Shown: one piece after another, positions 49,418-57,982 of the stretch
Position numbering within the stretch: position 1 is the stretch's first letter
Layout: every line of letters begins with the position of its first letter
NCBI GenBank assembly: GCA_963746805.1
Contig: CAVVCQ010000001.1
Span: 124,001 to 188,000 of the forward strand
Source of the DNA: DATHTC01 sp963746805
GTDB taxonomy: Bacteria > Actinomycetota > Thermoleophilia > Gaiellales > Gaiellaceae
Direction: 5' to 3'
Length of the DNA stretch: 64,000 nt
Notes under the pieces: generated by a model
Database searches by the model: none
What the model was told of the DNA's origin: nothing
What the model saw: the letters and a program-made list of their open reading frames with translations, nothing else
Translations under genes and position numbers: made by a program

Positions 49418-50650
49418 GTGAGGAGAGTGGCCGTGACAGGGCTCGGCGCGGTGACGCCGATCGGCAACGACGTCGCCACGTCGTGGGAGAGCGCGCTCGC
49501 GGGCCGCAGCGGCGTCGACTGGATCCAGACGTTCGACGCGTCCGCGTTCCCCGTCCGCGTCGCGGCGGAGGTGAAGGACTTCGACGCGACGACCGTCGCC
49601 TCGCCGAAGGAGGTGCGGAAGCTCGAGCGGTACGTGCTGTTCTCTCTCGGCGCCGCGCGGGAGGCGGTCGCCGACGCGGGGATCGAGCTCGACACGACCC
49701 GCACCGGGATCGTCTTCGGCTCGGCGATCGGGGGCCTGCCCGGGATCCTCGAGCAGGCCGACATCCTGCGCGAGCGCGGGCTCGACCGCGTCTCGCCGAA
49801 CTTCCTCCCGAACGTGCTCGTCGACTCGGCCTCGGGCCAGCTCGCGATCTCGCTCGGGATCCGCGGCCCGAACTACGCCGTCGTCTCCGCGTGCGCCACC
49901 GGCTCGCACGCGGTGGGCGAGGGCGCGGAGCTGATCAAGCGGGGCGACGCCGACGTCGTCCTCGCCGGCGGCGCCGAGTCCTGCATGCACCCGCTGATCC
50001 TCGCCGGCTTCTGCGCCATGCGCGGCCTCGCGGCCGAGGACGAGCACCCGCCGCGCGCCTCGCGCCCGTTCGACAAGACCCGCGCCGGCTTCGTCATGGG
50101 CGAGGGGGCCTGCGTGCTCGTGCTCGAGGACCTCGAGGCGGCGGAGGCGCGCGGGGCGGAGATCTATGCCGAGGTGGTCGGCTACGGGGCATCGAACGAC
50201 GCGCACCACATGGCCCAGCCCGACCCGGAGTCGAAGGGCGTCGTCGAGATGATGCGGGCGGCGCTCCAGCGGGGGGGCATCGAGCCGGAGCGCGTCGGGT
50301 ACATCAACGCCCACGGCACCTCCACGCCGCTCGGCGACCTCGCCGAGACGCGCGCGATCAAGGACGTCTTCGGCGAGCACGCGTACCGCCTGGCGGTGTC
50401 TTCGACGAAGTCCGTGACCGGCCATTGCTTCGGGGCCGCGGGCGCGATCGAGGCGATGATGTGCGCGCTCGCGCTGAAGCACCAGGTGCTGCCGCCGACG
50501 GCGAACTACGAGGTGCCCGACCCCGACCTCGACCTGGACTACGTCCCGAACGAAGCGCGCGAGGCCGAGCTCGACGTCGCGCTCTCGAACGCGATGGGCC
50601 TCGGCGGGCACAACGGCTGCGTCCTCCTGGCCCGCTACGACCCGATTTGA
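49418..50650 (+). CDS. fabF: Beta-ketoacyl-ACP synthase II (FabF/KAS II)
   Basis: 410 residues from the GTG at 49418 (VRRVAVTGLGAVTP matches the usual KRRVVVTG start); a GTG at 49400 is also possible. The catalytic Cys is in VVSACATGSHAVGEG (~159), and the histidines are in NAHGTSTPLGD and KSVTGHCFGAAGAI. GRSGVDWIQTFDASAFPVRVAAEV and the C-terminal SNAMGLGGHNGCVLLARYD fit FabF. It condenses malonyl-ACP with acyl-ACP in chain elongation. It stands alone here, without other fatty-acid genes, so it may serve specialised lipid or polyketide chemistry. Confidence 0.9.
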   Translation: MRRVAVTGLGAVTPIGNDVATSWESALAGRSGVDWIQTFDASAFPVRVAAEVKDFDATTVASPKEVRKLERYVLFSLGAAREAVADAGIELDTTRTGIVFGSAIGGLPGILEQADILRERGLDRVSPNFLPNVLVDSASGQLAISLGIRGPNYAVVSACATGSHAVGEGAELIKRGDADVVLAGGAESCMHPLILAGFCAMRGLAAEDEHPPRASRPFDKTRAGFVMGEGACVLVLEDLEAAEARGAEIYAEVVGYGASNDAHHMAQPDPESKGVVEMMRAALQRGGIEPERVGYINAHGTSTPLGDLAETRAIKDVFGEHAYRLAVSSTKSVTGHCFGAAGAIEAMMCALALKHQVLPPTANYEVPDPDLDLDYVPNEAREAELDVALSNAMGLGGHNGCVLLARYDPI

Positions 50651-50695
50651 TCCAGTGCCAGACTTCAGCTGGCTCAGGCGAGCTGACTCGAGCCA

Positions 50696-51346
50696 CTAAC
50701 TCGATGCCACGGCCTCGGGGGTGAGCTCGGCGAGGGAGCCCAGCACGACGTCGGCCTGCGCCAGGGCCTCGTCGTCGGGCGGGTAGCTCGGGTTCGGGAT
50801 CGCGAGCACGCGCATCCCGGCGGCCTTCGCGCTGCGGATGCCCGAGTGCGAGTCCTCGATCGCCGCACACGCGCTCGGGTCGACGCCGAGCCGCCGTGCG
50901 CACTCGACATAGACGTCCGGCGAGGGCTTGCCGCGCTCGACCTCCTCCGACGAGACGGTCGCGCGGAAGCACGGCGCGAGCCCGGACAGGTCGAGCACGG
51001 CGTCGATGAGCGGCCGGTTCGAGGACGACGCGAGCCCGAGCGGCCACCGCGCGGCGAGCCGCCGCACCGCCTCCTCCGAGCCGTCGATCAGCGGCAGCCG
51101 CTCGCGGTAGCGCGCCTCCATCCGGCGCACGACCTCGGCGGAGATGTCCTCGGGCTCGTCCGGCACGCCGAGCTCCTCGTGCATGTACAGCGACCACTCG
51201 AGCGAGCTCATGCCCATCATCGCCCGCTGCGCCTCGTCGTCGTAGCGCGCGCCGCGCTCGCCGGCGAAGGCCTCGCGGACGTCGTCCCAGATCTCCTCCG
51301 TCTGGATGATGACCCCGTCGAGGTCGAAGACGACGGCCGCGATCAC
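50696..51346 (-). CDS. HAD-superfamily hydrolase (beta-phosphoglucomutase/phosphatase-like)
   Basis: 216 residues from the GTG at 51346, overlapping the flavin-reductase stop. HAD motif I VVFDLDGVIIQTEEIW with the nucleophile Asp and the general-acid position, motif II ASSSNRPLIDAV, motif III Lys in SSEEVERGKPSPDVYVEC and motif IV AIEDSHSGIRSAKAAGM. The cap (between motifs I and II) contains MGMSSLEWSLYMHEELGVP. This suits a phosphatase of a small sugar or phosphoglycolate-type ester, or a beta-phosphoglucomutase. The second Asp of motif I is present (DLDG). Confidence 0.85.
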   Translation of the reverse strand: MIAAVVFDLDGVIIQTEEIWDDVREAFAGERGARYDDEAQRAMMGMSSLEWSLYMHEELGVPDEPEDISAEVVRRMEARYRERLPLIDGSEEAVRRLAARWPLGLASSSNRPLIDAVLDLSGLAPCFRATVSSEEVERGKPSPDVYVECARRLGVDPSACAAIEDSHSGIRSAKAAGMRVLAIPNPSYPPDDEALAQADVVLGSLAELTPEAVASS

Positions 51347-51819
51347 AGCGAGCGGTACACCCCTTCGAGGTAGACGAGCGCCTCGCGCCGCCGGCCGAGC
51401 TCGACGCGCTCGACGGCGCCGACGAAGACGGTGTGGTCGCCCGCCTCGTGCTCGGAGACGACGCCGCACGTGAGCCAGGCAAGCGCGTCCCCGACGAGCG
51501 GCTCCGGCCCGTCGCCGTCGCGCCGCTCGATCCCGACCCACTGCGCGAGCGGCGGCATCGAGCGTGCGAAGTGCTGCGCCACGTGCGCCTGGTCGCCGCC
51601 GAGCACGCTCGCGGCGAAGCGACCGGCGTGCCGCAAGGGCAGGTGGATCGAGGACTGGTGGCCGATCGAGATCCCGACGAGCGCCGGGTCGAGCGAGAGC
51701 GACACGAGCGACCCGACGGTCGTCCCGAACGCGGTGCCCTCGTCGTCGACGGTGACCACGCAGACGCCGGAGGGGAAGCGGCGCATCGCCCGCCGGAGCT
51801 CGTCGCCGCTCGCCGCCAT
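51343..51819 (-). CDS. Flavin reductase-like protein
   Basis: 158 residues. FMN-binding split barrel of the flavin-reductase family: RRAMRRFPSGVCVVTVDDEG, GTTVGSLVSLSLDPALVGIS, SSIHLPLRHAGRFAASVLGG, AWLTCGVVSEHEAGDHTVFVG. The GDHTVFVG motif is the usual signature. Such proteins supply reduced flavin to a two-component monooxygenase or act on it themselves. The partner oxygenase is not in view, unless it is the distant LLM gene at 1.9 kb. It is coupled to the HAD gene by a GTGA overlap. Confidence 0.85.
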   Translation of the reverse strand: MAASGDELRRAMRRFPSGVCVVTVDDEGTAFGTTVGSLVSLSLDPALVGISIGHQSSIHLPLRHAGRFAASVLGGDQAHVAQHFARSMPPLAQWVGIERRDGDGPEPLVGDALAWLTCGVVSEHEAGDHTVFVGAVERVELGRRREALVYLEGVYRSL

Positions 51820-51830
51820 CGCGGCGGACG

Positions 51831-53543
51831 CTAGCTCGCCGCGACCAGTGCGCGCAGCTTCGCGGCCTCGATCTTCCGCGCCGTGGTGCCGTCGTTCGAC
51901 CAGACGGGCCAGGCGTACGCGTGCCCGCGCCGCAGCTCGCAGCCGATGCTGCAGGCGAGCCGGACGCCCCGCGCGTCGGCGCTGAAGAGGCCCGCGCCGC
52001 CGAGGATGCTGCGCACGGCCCCGGCCCCGCGCTTCCGCCGCACGGCGTTGAAGATCGCGGCGTCCTCGAGCCCGTCGCGGATCTGCTCGAGCCGCGCGCT
52101 CGGGATCGGCGTCTGGCGGCCGGGATAGAAGAGCACGAACTCGCCGCCTCGGTCGACCCGGTCGAGCGGGTTCGGCGTCGTGTAGTTCGTCGTCCCCTGG
52201 CCGTAGAGGACACCGTCGGTCCCCTCGAGCGCGTTCCAGAGGAGGTACATGCGCGGCTCGGTGAGCGCCCCGTCGGCGCGGAGGCCGGGCGTGCCCGCGA
52301 TCGCGCTGTAGGTGTACGACCAGGCCATCGTCCCGCGCCGGCGGACGGCGGCGATGTGGCCGAGGTTCTCCCGGGCGCGGTTCGCGGCGTGGCCGGGCGA
52401 GGTGAAGCGGCCGTACCAGCGCCGCAACAGCACGACCCAGATGTCGAGGTCGTCGTTGCCGCCGTTCCAGAGGAAGCGGTTGGCCGGGGTCGGGTTGCCG
52501 GTCATCAGCTGCCGACCGCCGGGGAAGCACGCGTGCGTCGCCTTCGCCTGCCGCGCGACGAGGCGCTGGCCCGAGAGGCCCGGCTCGTCGAGTGCGTAGA
52601 CGTACGGGATCGTCGCGTTGAGCCAGCCGTGCGTGCCCCAGAAGGAGTGGACGTTCTTGAGGTAGTCGCACCAGCGCTCGGGCTCGAACGGCGACACGCC
52701 GGCGAGCGGGCTCCGCTGCCGGTTGCTGGAGATCGGGACGCGCATCGTCGAGAACTTCGCGCTGGCCAGTTGCCCGCTCATGTTCCCGGCCGAGTCGAGC
52801 CACCAGCGCGAGTCGCCGCCGTAGCCGCTCCGGCTGCGCGGCTCGCCGTAGCCCCACGACGACGGCGAGATGCGGTAGGCGGCGAGCCAGCCATAGAGCG
52901 CCCGGTTGACCTGCGACCGCTCCGTGTTGCTGCCGAGGCGGTACATCGCGTCGACCTTGTTCAGGTACGTCTGCGGGGAGATGTGGAACGAGGTGAGCAT
53001 GTTCCCGGCCGGGTTGCTCGCGGCCGGCACAGCGACCCGGTGCACCCGCACCGTGAGCGGGACGGCCACCGTTTGGCCCTCGGCCGAGACCGAGATCGCG
53101 CCGCGGTAGGTGCCCGGCGCGGTCCCCTCGGGGACCGTCACGCGAACGTAGAGCGGCTGGTTCGCCTTCTCGGTCGCGCGCGCGGAACCGTTCCACGGCA
53201 GGAGCGCATCGGGGACGAGCCTGCGGCCGAACTGGACGAAGTGCCCGAAGTCGACCTCGATGCCGAGCGGCCCCAGCGCCGTGTTCTGGACCGACGCCGC
53301 GACGGCGCCCGCTCCCGAGACCACGATCCACGCGCCTTCCCGCTCGCCCGACGCGGTGTTGAGCGCGATCGCCGCGCTGCCGCCGGGGATGCGGCCCGAC
53401 GCCGGGATCGACTGCGACGAGGGGTAGGCCCGGACCGCCGGCGCGGGGCGCGCGGCGCCGCGGTCGGCGACTGCACCCGCGTCGGCGGCTGTCAGGGCGC
53501 AGGCGGAGCCGAGTGCTGCTGCGAGGGCGGCGGCTCGGAGCAC
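51831..53543 (-). CDS. Secreted DUF4091-domain protein
   Basis: 570 residues, GTG start. Signal peptide LRAAALAAALGSACALTAAD. N-terminal beta-sandwich (QPLYVRVTVPEGTAPGTYRG, then AISVSAEGQTVAVPLTVRV) followed by a (beta/alpha)8-like region: NPAGNMLTSFHISPQTYLNK, YVYALDEPGLSGQRLVARQA (DEP is the usual conserved acidic site of DUF4091), TMAWSYTYSAIAG and LLWNALEGTDGVLYGQG. DUF4091 belongs to a clan of glycoside-hydrolase-like domains, so a role in carbohydrate breakdown outside the cell is plausible. It sits beside, but not overlapping, the flavin-reductase gene (11 bp). Confidence 0.78.
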   Translation of the reverse strand: MLRAAALAAALGSACALTAADAGAVADRGAARPAPAVRAYPSSQSIPASGRIPGGSAAIALNTASGEREGAWIVVSGAGAVAASVQNTALGPLGIEVDFGHFVQFGRRLVPDALLPWNGSARATEKANQPLYVRVTVPEGTAPGTYRGAISVSAEGQTVAVPLTVRVHRVAVPAASNPAGNMLTSFHISPQTYLNKVDAMYRLGSNTERSQVNRALYGWLAAYRISPSSWGYGEPRSRSGYGGDSRWWLDSAGNMSGQLASAKFSTMRVPISSNRQRSPLAGVSPFEPERWCDYLKNVHSFWGTHGWLNATIPYVYALDEPGLSGQRLVARQAKATHACFPGGRQLMTGNPTPANRFLWNGGNDDLDIWVVLLRRWYGRFTSPGHAANRARENLGHIAAVRRRGTMAWSYTYSAIAGTPGLRADGALTEPRMYLLWNALEGTDGVLYGQGTTNYTTPNPLDRVDRGGEFVLFYPGRQTPIPSARLEQIRDGLEDAAIFNAVRRKRGAGAVRSILGGAGLFSADARGVRLACSIGCELRRGHAYAWPVWSNDGTTARKIEAAKLRALVAAS

Positions 53544-53575
53544 GACAACGTCGTAGCAGACGCGCCCGGAGTTCG

Positions 53576-53605
53576 CCGAGGGGCGGACAAACGACCGCCC
53601 CTCGG
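53576..53605. terminator. Hairpin between DUF4383 and DUF4091 genes
   Basis: An 11-bp stem CCGAGGGGCGG / CCGCCCCTCGG with an 8-nt loop, 11 bp past the stop of the DUF4383 gene on the minus strand. No T-run. It probably ends that transcript and insulates the DUF4091 gene, whose own start is 33 bp further on. Confidence 0.5.
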
Positions 53606-53615
53606 ATGCGAGTCG

Positions 53616-54035
53616 CTACGCCGTGGTTGTGCGCACGCGCTCCCGTCCCGTGAGGACGCCGAGCGCGATCATCCCGGTGCCGAGCCCGAAGTGGAGCCAG
53701 TTGTCGGCCGTGTTCGCGGGGATCCAGTCACCGCCGCCGACGAGCCCGAGCACCCACAGCGCGAGGTAGATCACGCCGCCGCCGATCAGGTAGGTCCGGG
53801 CGCCGTCGATCGTCCGCGCCAGCGCGAGGCCGGCGATACCGAAGAGGAGGTGGACGATGTTGTGGAGGATGCTGACCTGGAAGATCCCGAGCAGCTCCGC
53901 CGTCGAGTCCTCACCGGCGAAGGCGAGCTCGTCGTAGTCCGTCGTGATCCCCGGGATGAAGCCGAGGATCCCGGTGGCGAGGAAGACCGCGCCGACGACC
54001 ATCGCCAGCGTCTGCACGGTCGTGCGTGACGTCAT
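53616..54035 (-). CDS. DUF4383 membrane protein
   Basis: 139 residues from the ATG at 54035 after AGGAGGGCG. Four helices: LAMVVGAVFLATGILGF, QVSILHNIVHLLFGIAGLAL, YLIGGGVIYLALWVLGLVGG, NWLHFGLGTGMIALGVLTG. The motif sequence HNIVHLLFGIAGL and the NWLHFGLG ending are the DUF4383 signature. Function unknown; common in actinobacteria in stress-induced regions. A single gene, isolated by hairpins on one side and a 164-bp gap on the other. Confidence 0.82.
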   Translation of the reverse strand: MTSRTTVQTLAMVVGAVFLATGILGFIPGITTDYDELAFAGEDSTAELLGIFQVSILHNIVHLLFGIAGLALARTIDGARTYLIGGGVIYLALWVLGLVGGGDWIPANTADNWLHFGLGTGMIALGVLTGRERVRTTTA

Positions 54036-54198
54036 GGATGCGCCCTCCTGTGGGGTGGTGGCTTTGTGGAGCGTTCGTGTCGTCCCCGCGAGCGGTTCGG
54101 GGAAAACCTCGACATTATCTGAACAAAAGCGGCCGGAATGCCGCGGGATCCTCGCGCGAGGGATGGAGCGGGACGCACCCGCCGGCCGATGGGTGGGC

Positions 54199-54415
54199 AT
54201 GCGCCGCACGCTGAACATCCGTCTCGACGCGCCCGCCCGCGAGCACCGCGGCGGTCTCGCCCGCTTCGACGTCGATTTCGACGGCGACGGGCGTGCCGCT
54301 GCCGATCGTGGTGCGGGGCCGTGTCTACATCTACGCCGGCGAGGAGACGACGCGCGAGGGACTCTCGCTGTGGTCGGTCTTCGCCGACTCGGGCCCGGTC
54401 GAGCTCGCCGCCTAG
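54199..54415 (+). pseudogene. Small protein gene, frameshifted near 54290
   Basis: Two frames together make a plausible 72-residue protein: RRTLNIRLDAPAREHRGG, LARFDVDFDGDG, then, after a 1-nt shift, VPLPIVVRGRVYIYAGEETT and LSLWSVFADSGPVELAA with TAG at 54413-54415. The stop opens a strong hairpin (54413-54442), as expected for a gene end. No family is recognised. The rest of the gap between 54036 and 54198 and between 54443 and 54526 shows nothing else recognisable. Confidence 0.4.
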
Positions 54416-54442
54416 CAGCCGCGCTGCGGCGCGCGGCTGCTA
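54413..54442 (+). terminator. Hairpin beginning at the TAG of the small broken gene
   Basis: An 11-bp perfect stem TAGCAGCCGCG / CGCGGCTGCTA with an 8-nt loop CTGCGGCG. It starts at the stop codon of the frameshifted small gene and ends 84 bp before the cold-shock ATG. It may end transcription or be a 5' leader structure of the cold-shock mRNA. Confidence 0.45.
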
Positions 54443-54526
54443 CGGTCGAGTGACACAGAGCGAGTCCGGTCTGCGCTACAGGCGCCTTCCTTACGCGTTC
54501 GCGAGTGAGTAAGGGAGGTGTTTTCC

Positions 54527-54733
54527 ATGGCACAAGGAACCGTGAAGTGGTTCAACGATGCGAAGGGGTACGGGTTCATCACGCCCGAGGGTGGTGAGAA
54601 GGACCTCTTCGTCCATCACAGCAACATCCTCGGCGAGGGCTTCAAGTCGCTCTCCGAAGGATCGCGCGTGCAGTACGAGGCGCGCGAGGGCGCGAAGGGC
54701 CCCGAGGCGACGAACGTCGCCCCGATCGCCTGA
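54527..54733 (+). CDS. cspA: Cold-shock protein (CspA family)
   Basis: 68 residues, ATG with AAGGGAGGTG upstream. Single cold-shock domain: GTVKWFNDAKGYGFITPEGG (RNP1 KGYGFI), DLFVHHSNI (RNP2), then SRVQYEAREGAKGPEATNV. It binds single-stranded RNA/DNA and acts as an RNA chaperone. It is the first of three adjacent OB-fold genes; a strong terminator-like hairpin separates it from IF-1. Confidence 0.92.
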   Translation: MAQGTVKWFNDAKGYGFITPEGGEKDLFVHHSNILGEGFKSLSEGSRVQYEAREGAKGPEATNVAPIA

Positions 54734-54746
54734 CCGACTGACAGCG

Positions 54747-54778
54747 ACCCGTGGCCGCGAACGGCCACGGGTCTTTCG
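54747..54778 (+). terminator. Terminator after cold-shock gene
   Basis: 10-bp perfect stem ACCCGTGGCC / GGCCACGGGT with a 6-nt loop GCGAAC, followed by CTTT (54773-54776). It lies 14 bp after the cold-shock stop. The downstream IF-1 gene (TTG at 54804) would need its own promoter, or depends on read-through. Confidence 0.7.
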
Positions 54779-54803
54779 CCTGGTGATCAGATAGGAGGCT
54801 TCC

Positions 54804-55025
54804 TTGGCGGAGAAAGAGGCGAAGATCGAGATGGAGGGCGAGATCGTCGAGGCCCTGCGCAACCGCATGTTCCGCGTCCGGCTCGACAACGGTCACGAGA
54901 CGCTCGGGTACACCTCGGGCCGGATGAAGCGGCACCGGATCCGGATGCTGCTCGGCGACCGGGTCAAGATCGAGCTCTCGCCGTACGACCTGAACCGGGG
55001 CCGCATCGTCTTCCGGATGCGCTGA
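54804..55025 (+). CDS. infA: Translation initiation factor IF-1
   Basis: 73 residues from a TTG with AGGAGGC 6 bp upstream. S1/OB-fold: AKIEMEGEIVEALRNRMFRV, RLDNGHETLGYTSGRMKRHR, IRMLLGDRVKIELSPYDLNR, GRIVFRMR. All of the usual IF-1 positions are kept (e.g. GDRVKIELSPYDLNRGRIV). It binds the A site of the 30S subunit during initiation. Unusually it is not beside rpmJ, rpsM or other ribosomal genes, but between two cold-shock-like genes. Confidence 0.93.
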   Translation: MAEKEAKIEMEGEIVEALRNRMFRVRLDNGHETLGYTSGRMKRHRIRMLLGDRVKIELSPYDLNRGRIVFRMR

Positions 55026-55034
55026 GGAGCGGCG

Positions 55035-55283
55035 ATGCACGGCGAGATCCTCTGGTTCAACGAGCAGCGACTGGACGGCCTGATCGTGGCGGACGACGGC
55101 TCGCGCGTCGTCGTCCTCGGAACCGGCTTCGCGCCGGGCCACCAGCCCGTGGGCCGGTGCGCGGGGACGCCGGTGAGGTTCGAGCTCGTCCACGAGAACG
55201 GCGAGCCGCGCGCAGTGGGCGTCACGGTCGTCGACATCGCGCCGTCGCGGCGGGCGCGGTCGCGGCCGTCGCGGTCGAAATAG
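55035..55283 (+). CDS. Degenerate cold-shock-domain-like protein
   Basis: 82 residues, 9 bp after IF-1. GEILWFNEQRLDGLIVADDG aligns with the start of cold-shock domains (GTVKWFNxxKGYGFI), but the RNP1 aromatics are gone (RLDGLIV). RVVVLGTGFAPGHQPVG takes the place of RNP2, again without the FVHHS motif. The tail VRFELVHENGEPRAVGVTVV matches the usual end of the fold. A basic C-terminus (SRRARSRPSRSK) might bind nucleic acid. It is a likely third OB-fold gene in the cluster, with altered ligand binding. Confidence 0.6.
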   Translation: MHGEILWFNEQRLDGLIVADDGSRVVVLGTGFAPGHQPVGRCAGTPVRFELVHENGEPRAVGVTVVDIAPSRRARSRPSRSK

Positions 55284-55300
55284 CGAGCGCAGTCGCCGCT

Positions 55301-56332
55301 TCAGGCGTGGAACGCGGCGAGGCTCCGGGCCTCGTCGTCGACCGCCGCGAGCGTCGCCCGTGAGAGCCGCTCGAAGGGCTCCAGCTCGATTCGCCCGTCG
55401 ACGGGGCGCCACGCGCCCGCGACCCGGCCGTCGACGAGGAACGTGCCGACCGACTGCGGGATCTTCGTACCGAATACACGGGGCCGGTGGCGCTCCGGCA
55501 GCAGCTGCGTGCGCCGTGCGTGCACGAGCAGGGTCGCGTCCCAGGTGGGGAGGAAGCGCACCGGCGCCGCCGTGTCGGGATGCGGGAGCGGTGCCCGCGG
55601 GACGTCGAACAGCTCGGTCCCACGCTCGTCTCGGAAGCGTTTCGGCGCGACGCGCTCCAGCGCCGCGCGAATCGCGGTGACGGGGAGCATCGCGAACGAC
55701 GCCACGTCGGCGGCGCTCGCGGGGCCGAACCCTCCGAGGTAGCGCGCGACGAGGTGTGCCCGCGGGTCGTCGTGCTGCGGTGGCCCGCCGAGCCAGTCGT
55801 CCGCGAGCGCGAAGCGGTCCGCACGCCGGCGCTCCCACGTGCCGGAGGGCGGCGTGCGGACGAGATCGACGAAATGCTGGAGGCCGTTCCACTCGGGCGA
55901 CGTCCTCACGGCAAGCTCGCGCCGCCACCTCGGGCCGGAGGCGAGCTCCTCTCGTAGCTGCTCCGCCGATGCGGCGAGCGCACCGGCGTCGGCTCGGGCG
56001 GCACGGATCCACCACGCACGCCGCTCGTTGCGCGTCGCGAGCGCGAACGGCCAGTAGTCCCGCGCCGAGACGAGGTGGATCGTTGCTCGCATGAGCGTTC
56101 CCTGCACGACGGTGCGCCGCTCGAGCGCGCGCGTGAGGGACTCACGGCGGAAGCCCGCGAGCCGCGTCCAGAGGCCGATGTACATCGACGGCGCGTACTG
56201 CGCCTGGATCCCGGCGAGCCGCTCGAGGGCGCGCGGGAGCGGCAGCCTCGCCCGGTCGAGCAGGAGCTGCCGCGCGAGCAGCGCCCGGTTGAGCTCCCGC
56301 TCCGAGAGCACGCGGTCGGCGCCCGGCGGCAC
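55301..56332 (-). CDS. Winged-helix DNA-binding-domain protein (HTH_42/AlkX-like)
   Basis: 343 residues. It has the YcaQ/AlkX (pfam06224) pattern: RELNRALLARQLLLDRARLP, ERLAGIQAQYAPSMYIGLW and TLMRATIHLVSARDYWPF. The C-terminal half has LPTWDATLLVHARRTQLLPE, VFGTKIPQSVGTFLVDGRVA and GAWRPVDGRIELEPFERL, all family features. AlkX and YcaQ remove damaged bases from DNA cross-links in some cases, but many members have no tested activity. The gene ends 15 bp before cydC on the same strand and may be co-transcribed with cydABDC. Confidence 0.82.
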   Translation of the reverse strand: MPPGADRVLSERELNRALLARQLLLDRARLPLPRALERLAGIQAQYAPSMYIGLWTRLAGFRRESLTRALERRTVVQGTLMRATIHLVSARDYWPFALATRNERRAWWIRAARADAGALAASAEQLREELASGPRWRRELAVRTSPEWNGLQHFVDLVRTPPSGTWERRRADRFALADDWLGGPPQHDDPRAHLVARYLGGFGPASAADVASFAMLPVTAIRAALERVAPKRFRDERGTELFDVPRAPLPHPDTAAPVRFLPTWDATLLVHARRTQLLPERHRPRVFGTKIPQSVGTFLVDGRVAGAWRPVDGRIELEPFERLSRATLAAVDDEARSLAAFHA

Positions 56333-56346
56333 GCGTCGAGCCTACG

Positions 56347-57982
56347 TCACGGCAGCCGCACGACCTCGTCGACGAGGTCGAGGCCCTCGGGACGGTGCGT
56401 GACGAGGAGCACCGTCGTGCGCCCGGCCGTCGCGAACACGTCGCGGACGAGCTCCTCGGCCGTCTCGTGGTCGAGGTGTGCCGTCGGCTCGTCGAGGAGC
56501 AGCACGGGGGCGTCAGCGAGGAGCGCGCGCGCGAGCACCAGGCGCTGCCGCTGGCCGCCAGAGAGCTCGGCGCCCTCCTCGCCGACGAGCGTGTCGAGCC
56601 CGTCGGGGAGCGTCGCCACCCACGCGTCGATCCGCGCCCGCCGCAGCGCGCTCCACAGCTCGGTCTCGGACGCCTCGGGCCGGGCCAGCAGCAGGTTCGC
56701 GCGGATCGTCGAGTCGAAGAGGTGCGCATCCTGGCCCGCGAGCGCGAAGGTCGCGCGCACGTCCTCCTGCCGGAACTCGCGGATGTCGCGGCCGGCGATC
56801 GTCACCCGTCCCGACTCGGGATCGAGGAAGCGCAGGAGCAGGCTCGTGACGGTGGTCTTGCCCGAGCCGCTCGGCCCGACGAGCGCCACGCGCGCGCCCG
56901 GGTCGAGCTGGAGGTCGAAGCGTCGGAGCACCGGCGGGTCGCTCCCGTAGCGCGCGGTCACGCCCTCGAGCGCGACCGGGGCCGGGCGCGTCGGCGGCGG
57001 CATCGGCGCGGCCGGATCGGCGATCGACGCCTCGGCGTCCGTCAGCTCGAGTACGCGCCTTCCCGCGGCGGCGCTCGACGTGAGCTCCCGCACCGCCGGC
57101 GCGAGCGGCTGCACCGCGTCGAACGCCGACAGCGCGAGCAGCGCGAGGGTCGCGACGAGCACGCGGTCGAGCGTCCCGGCGTCGTGCTCGGCGACCGCGA
57201 CGGCGAGCACGCCGGCGACGGTGAGGCCGGTCACGAGCACCGACAGGGCGTCCGCGAGGCCGCCCGCGAGCGCGTCGCGCCGTCCGAGCCGGACGAGCTC
57301 GGCGTCTGCCGCGCGGAGTCGCTCGGCGATCTCGTCCTCCCGCCCGTACGCGACGAGCTCGGGCGCGCCCCGGAGGGCGTCGACGAGCTCCGAGGTCAGC
57401 TCGCCGCGCGCCGGCAGCTGCCGGCGGCGCGCCGCGCGGCCGGTCGCCCACGCGACCGCCGGGACGAGCACGCCCGCAGCGACCAGACCGACGGCGAGGA
57501 CGGCTGCCGCAGCCGGCGGAGACGAACGCGACGGCGACGACGCTCGCGGCGCCGACGGTGAGCGCCACGACCGGCGGCCCGAGGCCACGGACGTACAGGC
57601 TCTGCAGCGCCTCGACGTCGCCGACCATGCGCGTCAGCAGGTCGCCCGAGCGGTAGCTCTGGAGGCCGCTCGGGGCGAGCGGCTCGATCCGCTCGAAGAC
57701 CCGCACCCGGATGCGGCCGAGGGCGTGCAGCGCGGCGTCGTGCGAGCGCAGGCGCTCGAGGTAGCGGGCGACGGGTCGCGCGAGGCCGAAGAAGCGGACG
57801 ACCACGATCGTGACGGTCAGCGACAGGATCGGCGGCTGCTCGGCCGCGCGGGAGATGAGGTAGCCGGCGGAAGTCATCAACCCGACGCCGCAGGCGACGG
57901 CCACGACGCCGAGCGCGACCGCCAGCGCCGTCTGACCCGGCGGCGGCGCGGCGAGGGCGCCGATCCGGCGCAGCGTGCTCAC
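56347..57982 (-). CDS. cydC: Thiol reductant ABC exporter subunit CydC, frameshifted at ~57519
   Basis: The GTG at 57982 overlaps the cydD stop. The membrane part begins PPPGQTALAVALGVVAVACG and MTSAGYLISRAAEQPP, and RSGDLLTRMVGDVEALQSLY is the typical CydC signature. After VVAVAFVS the frame breaks near 57519 and continues PAAAAVLAVGLVAAGVLVPA, then the ATPase domain with Walker A GPSGSGKTT, LSGGQRQRLVLARAL and LLLDEPTAHLDHET. Repairing one base gives about 545 residues. With CydD it exports cysteine and glutathione to the periplasm, which is needed for haem insertion into cytochrome bd. Confidence 0.87.

Noticed and set aside
47221..50724. A 1167-residue plus-strand frame over DUF6351, thioredoxin-like and fabF genes
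   Set aside because: Arginine-rich antisense without any conserved motif; high GC creates long spurious frames.
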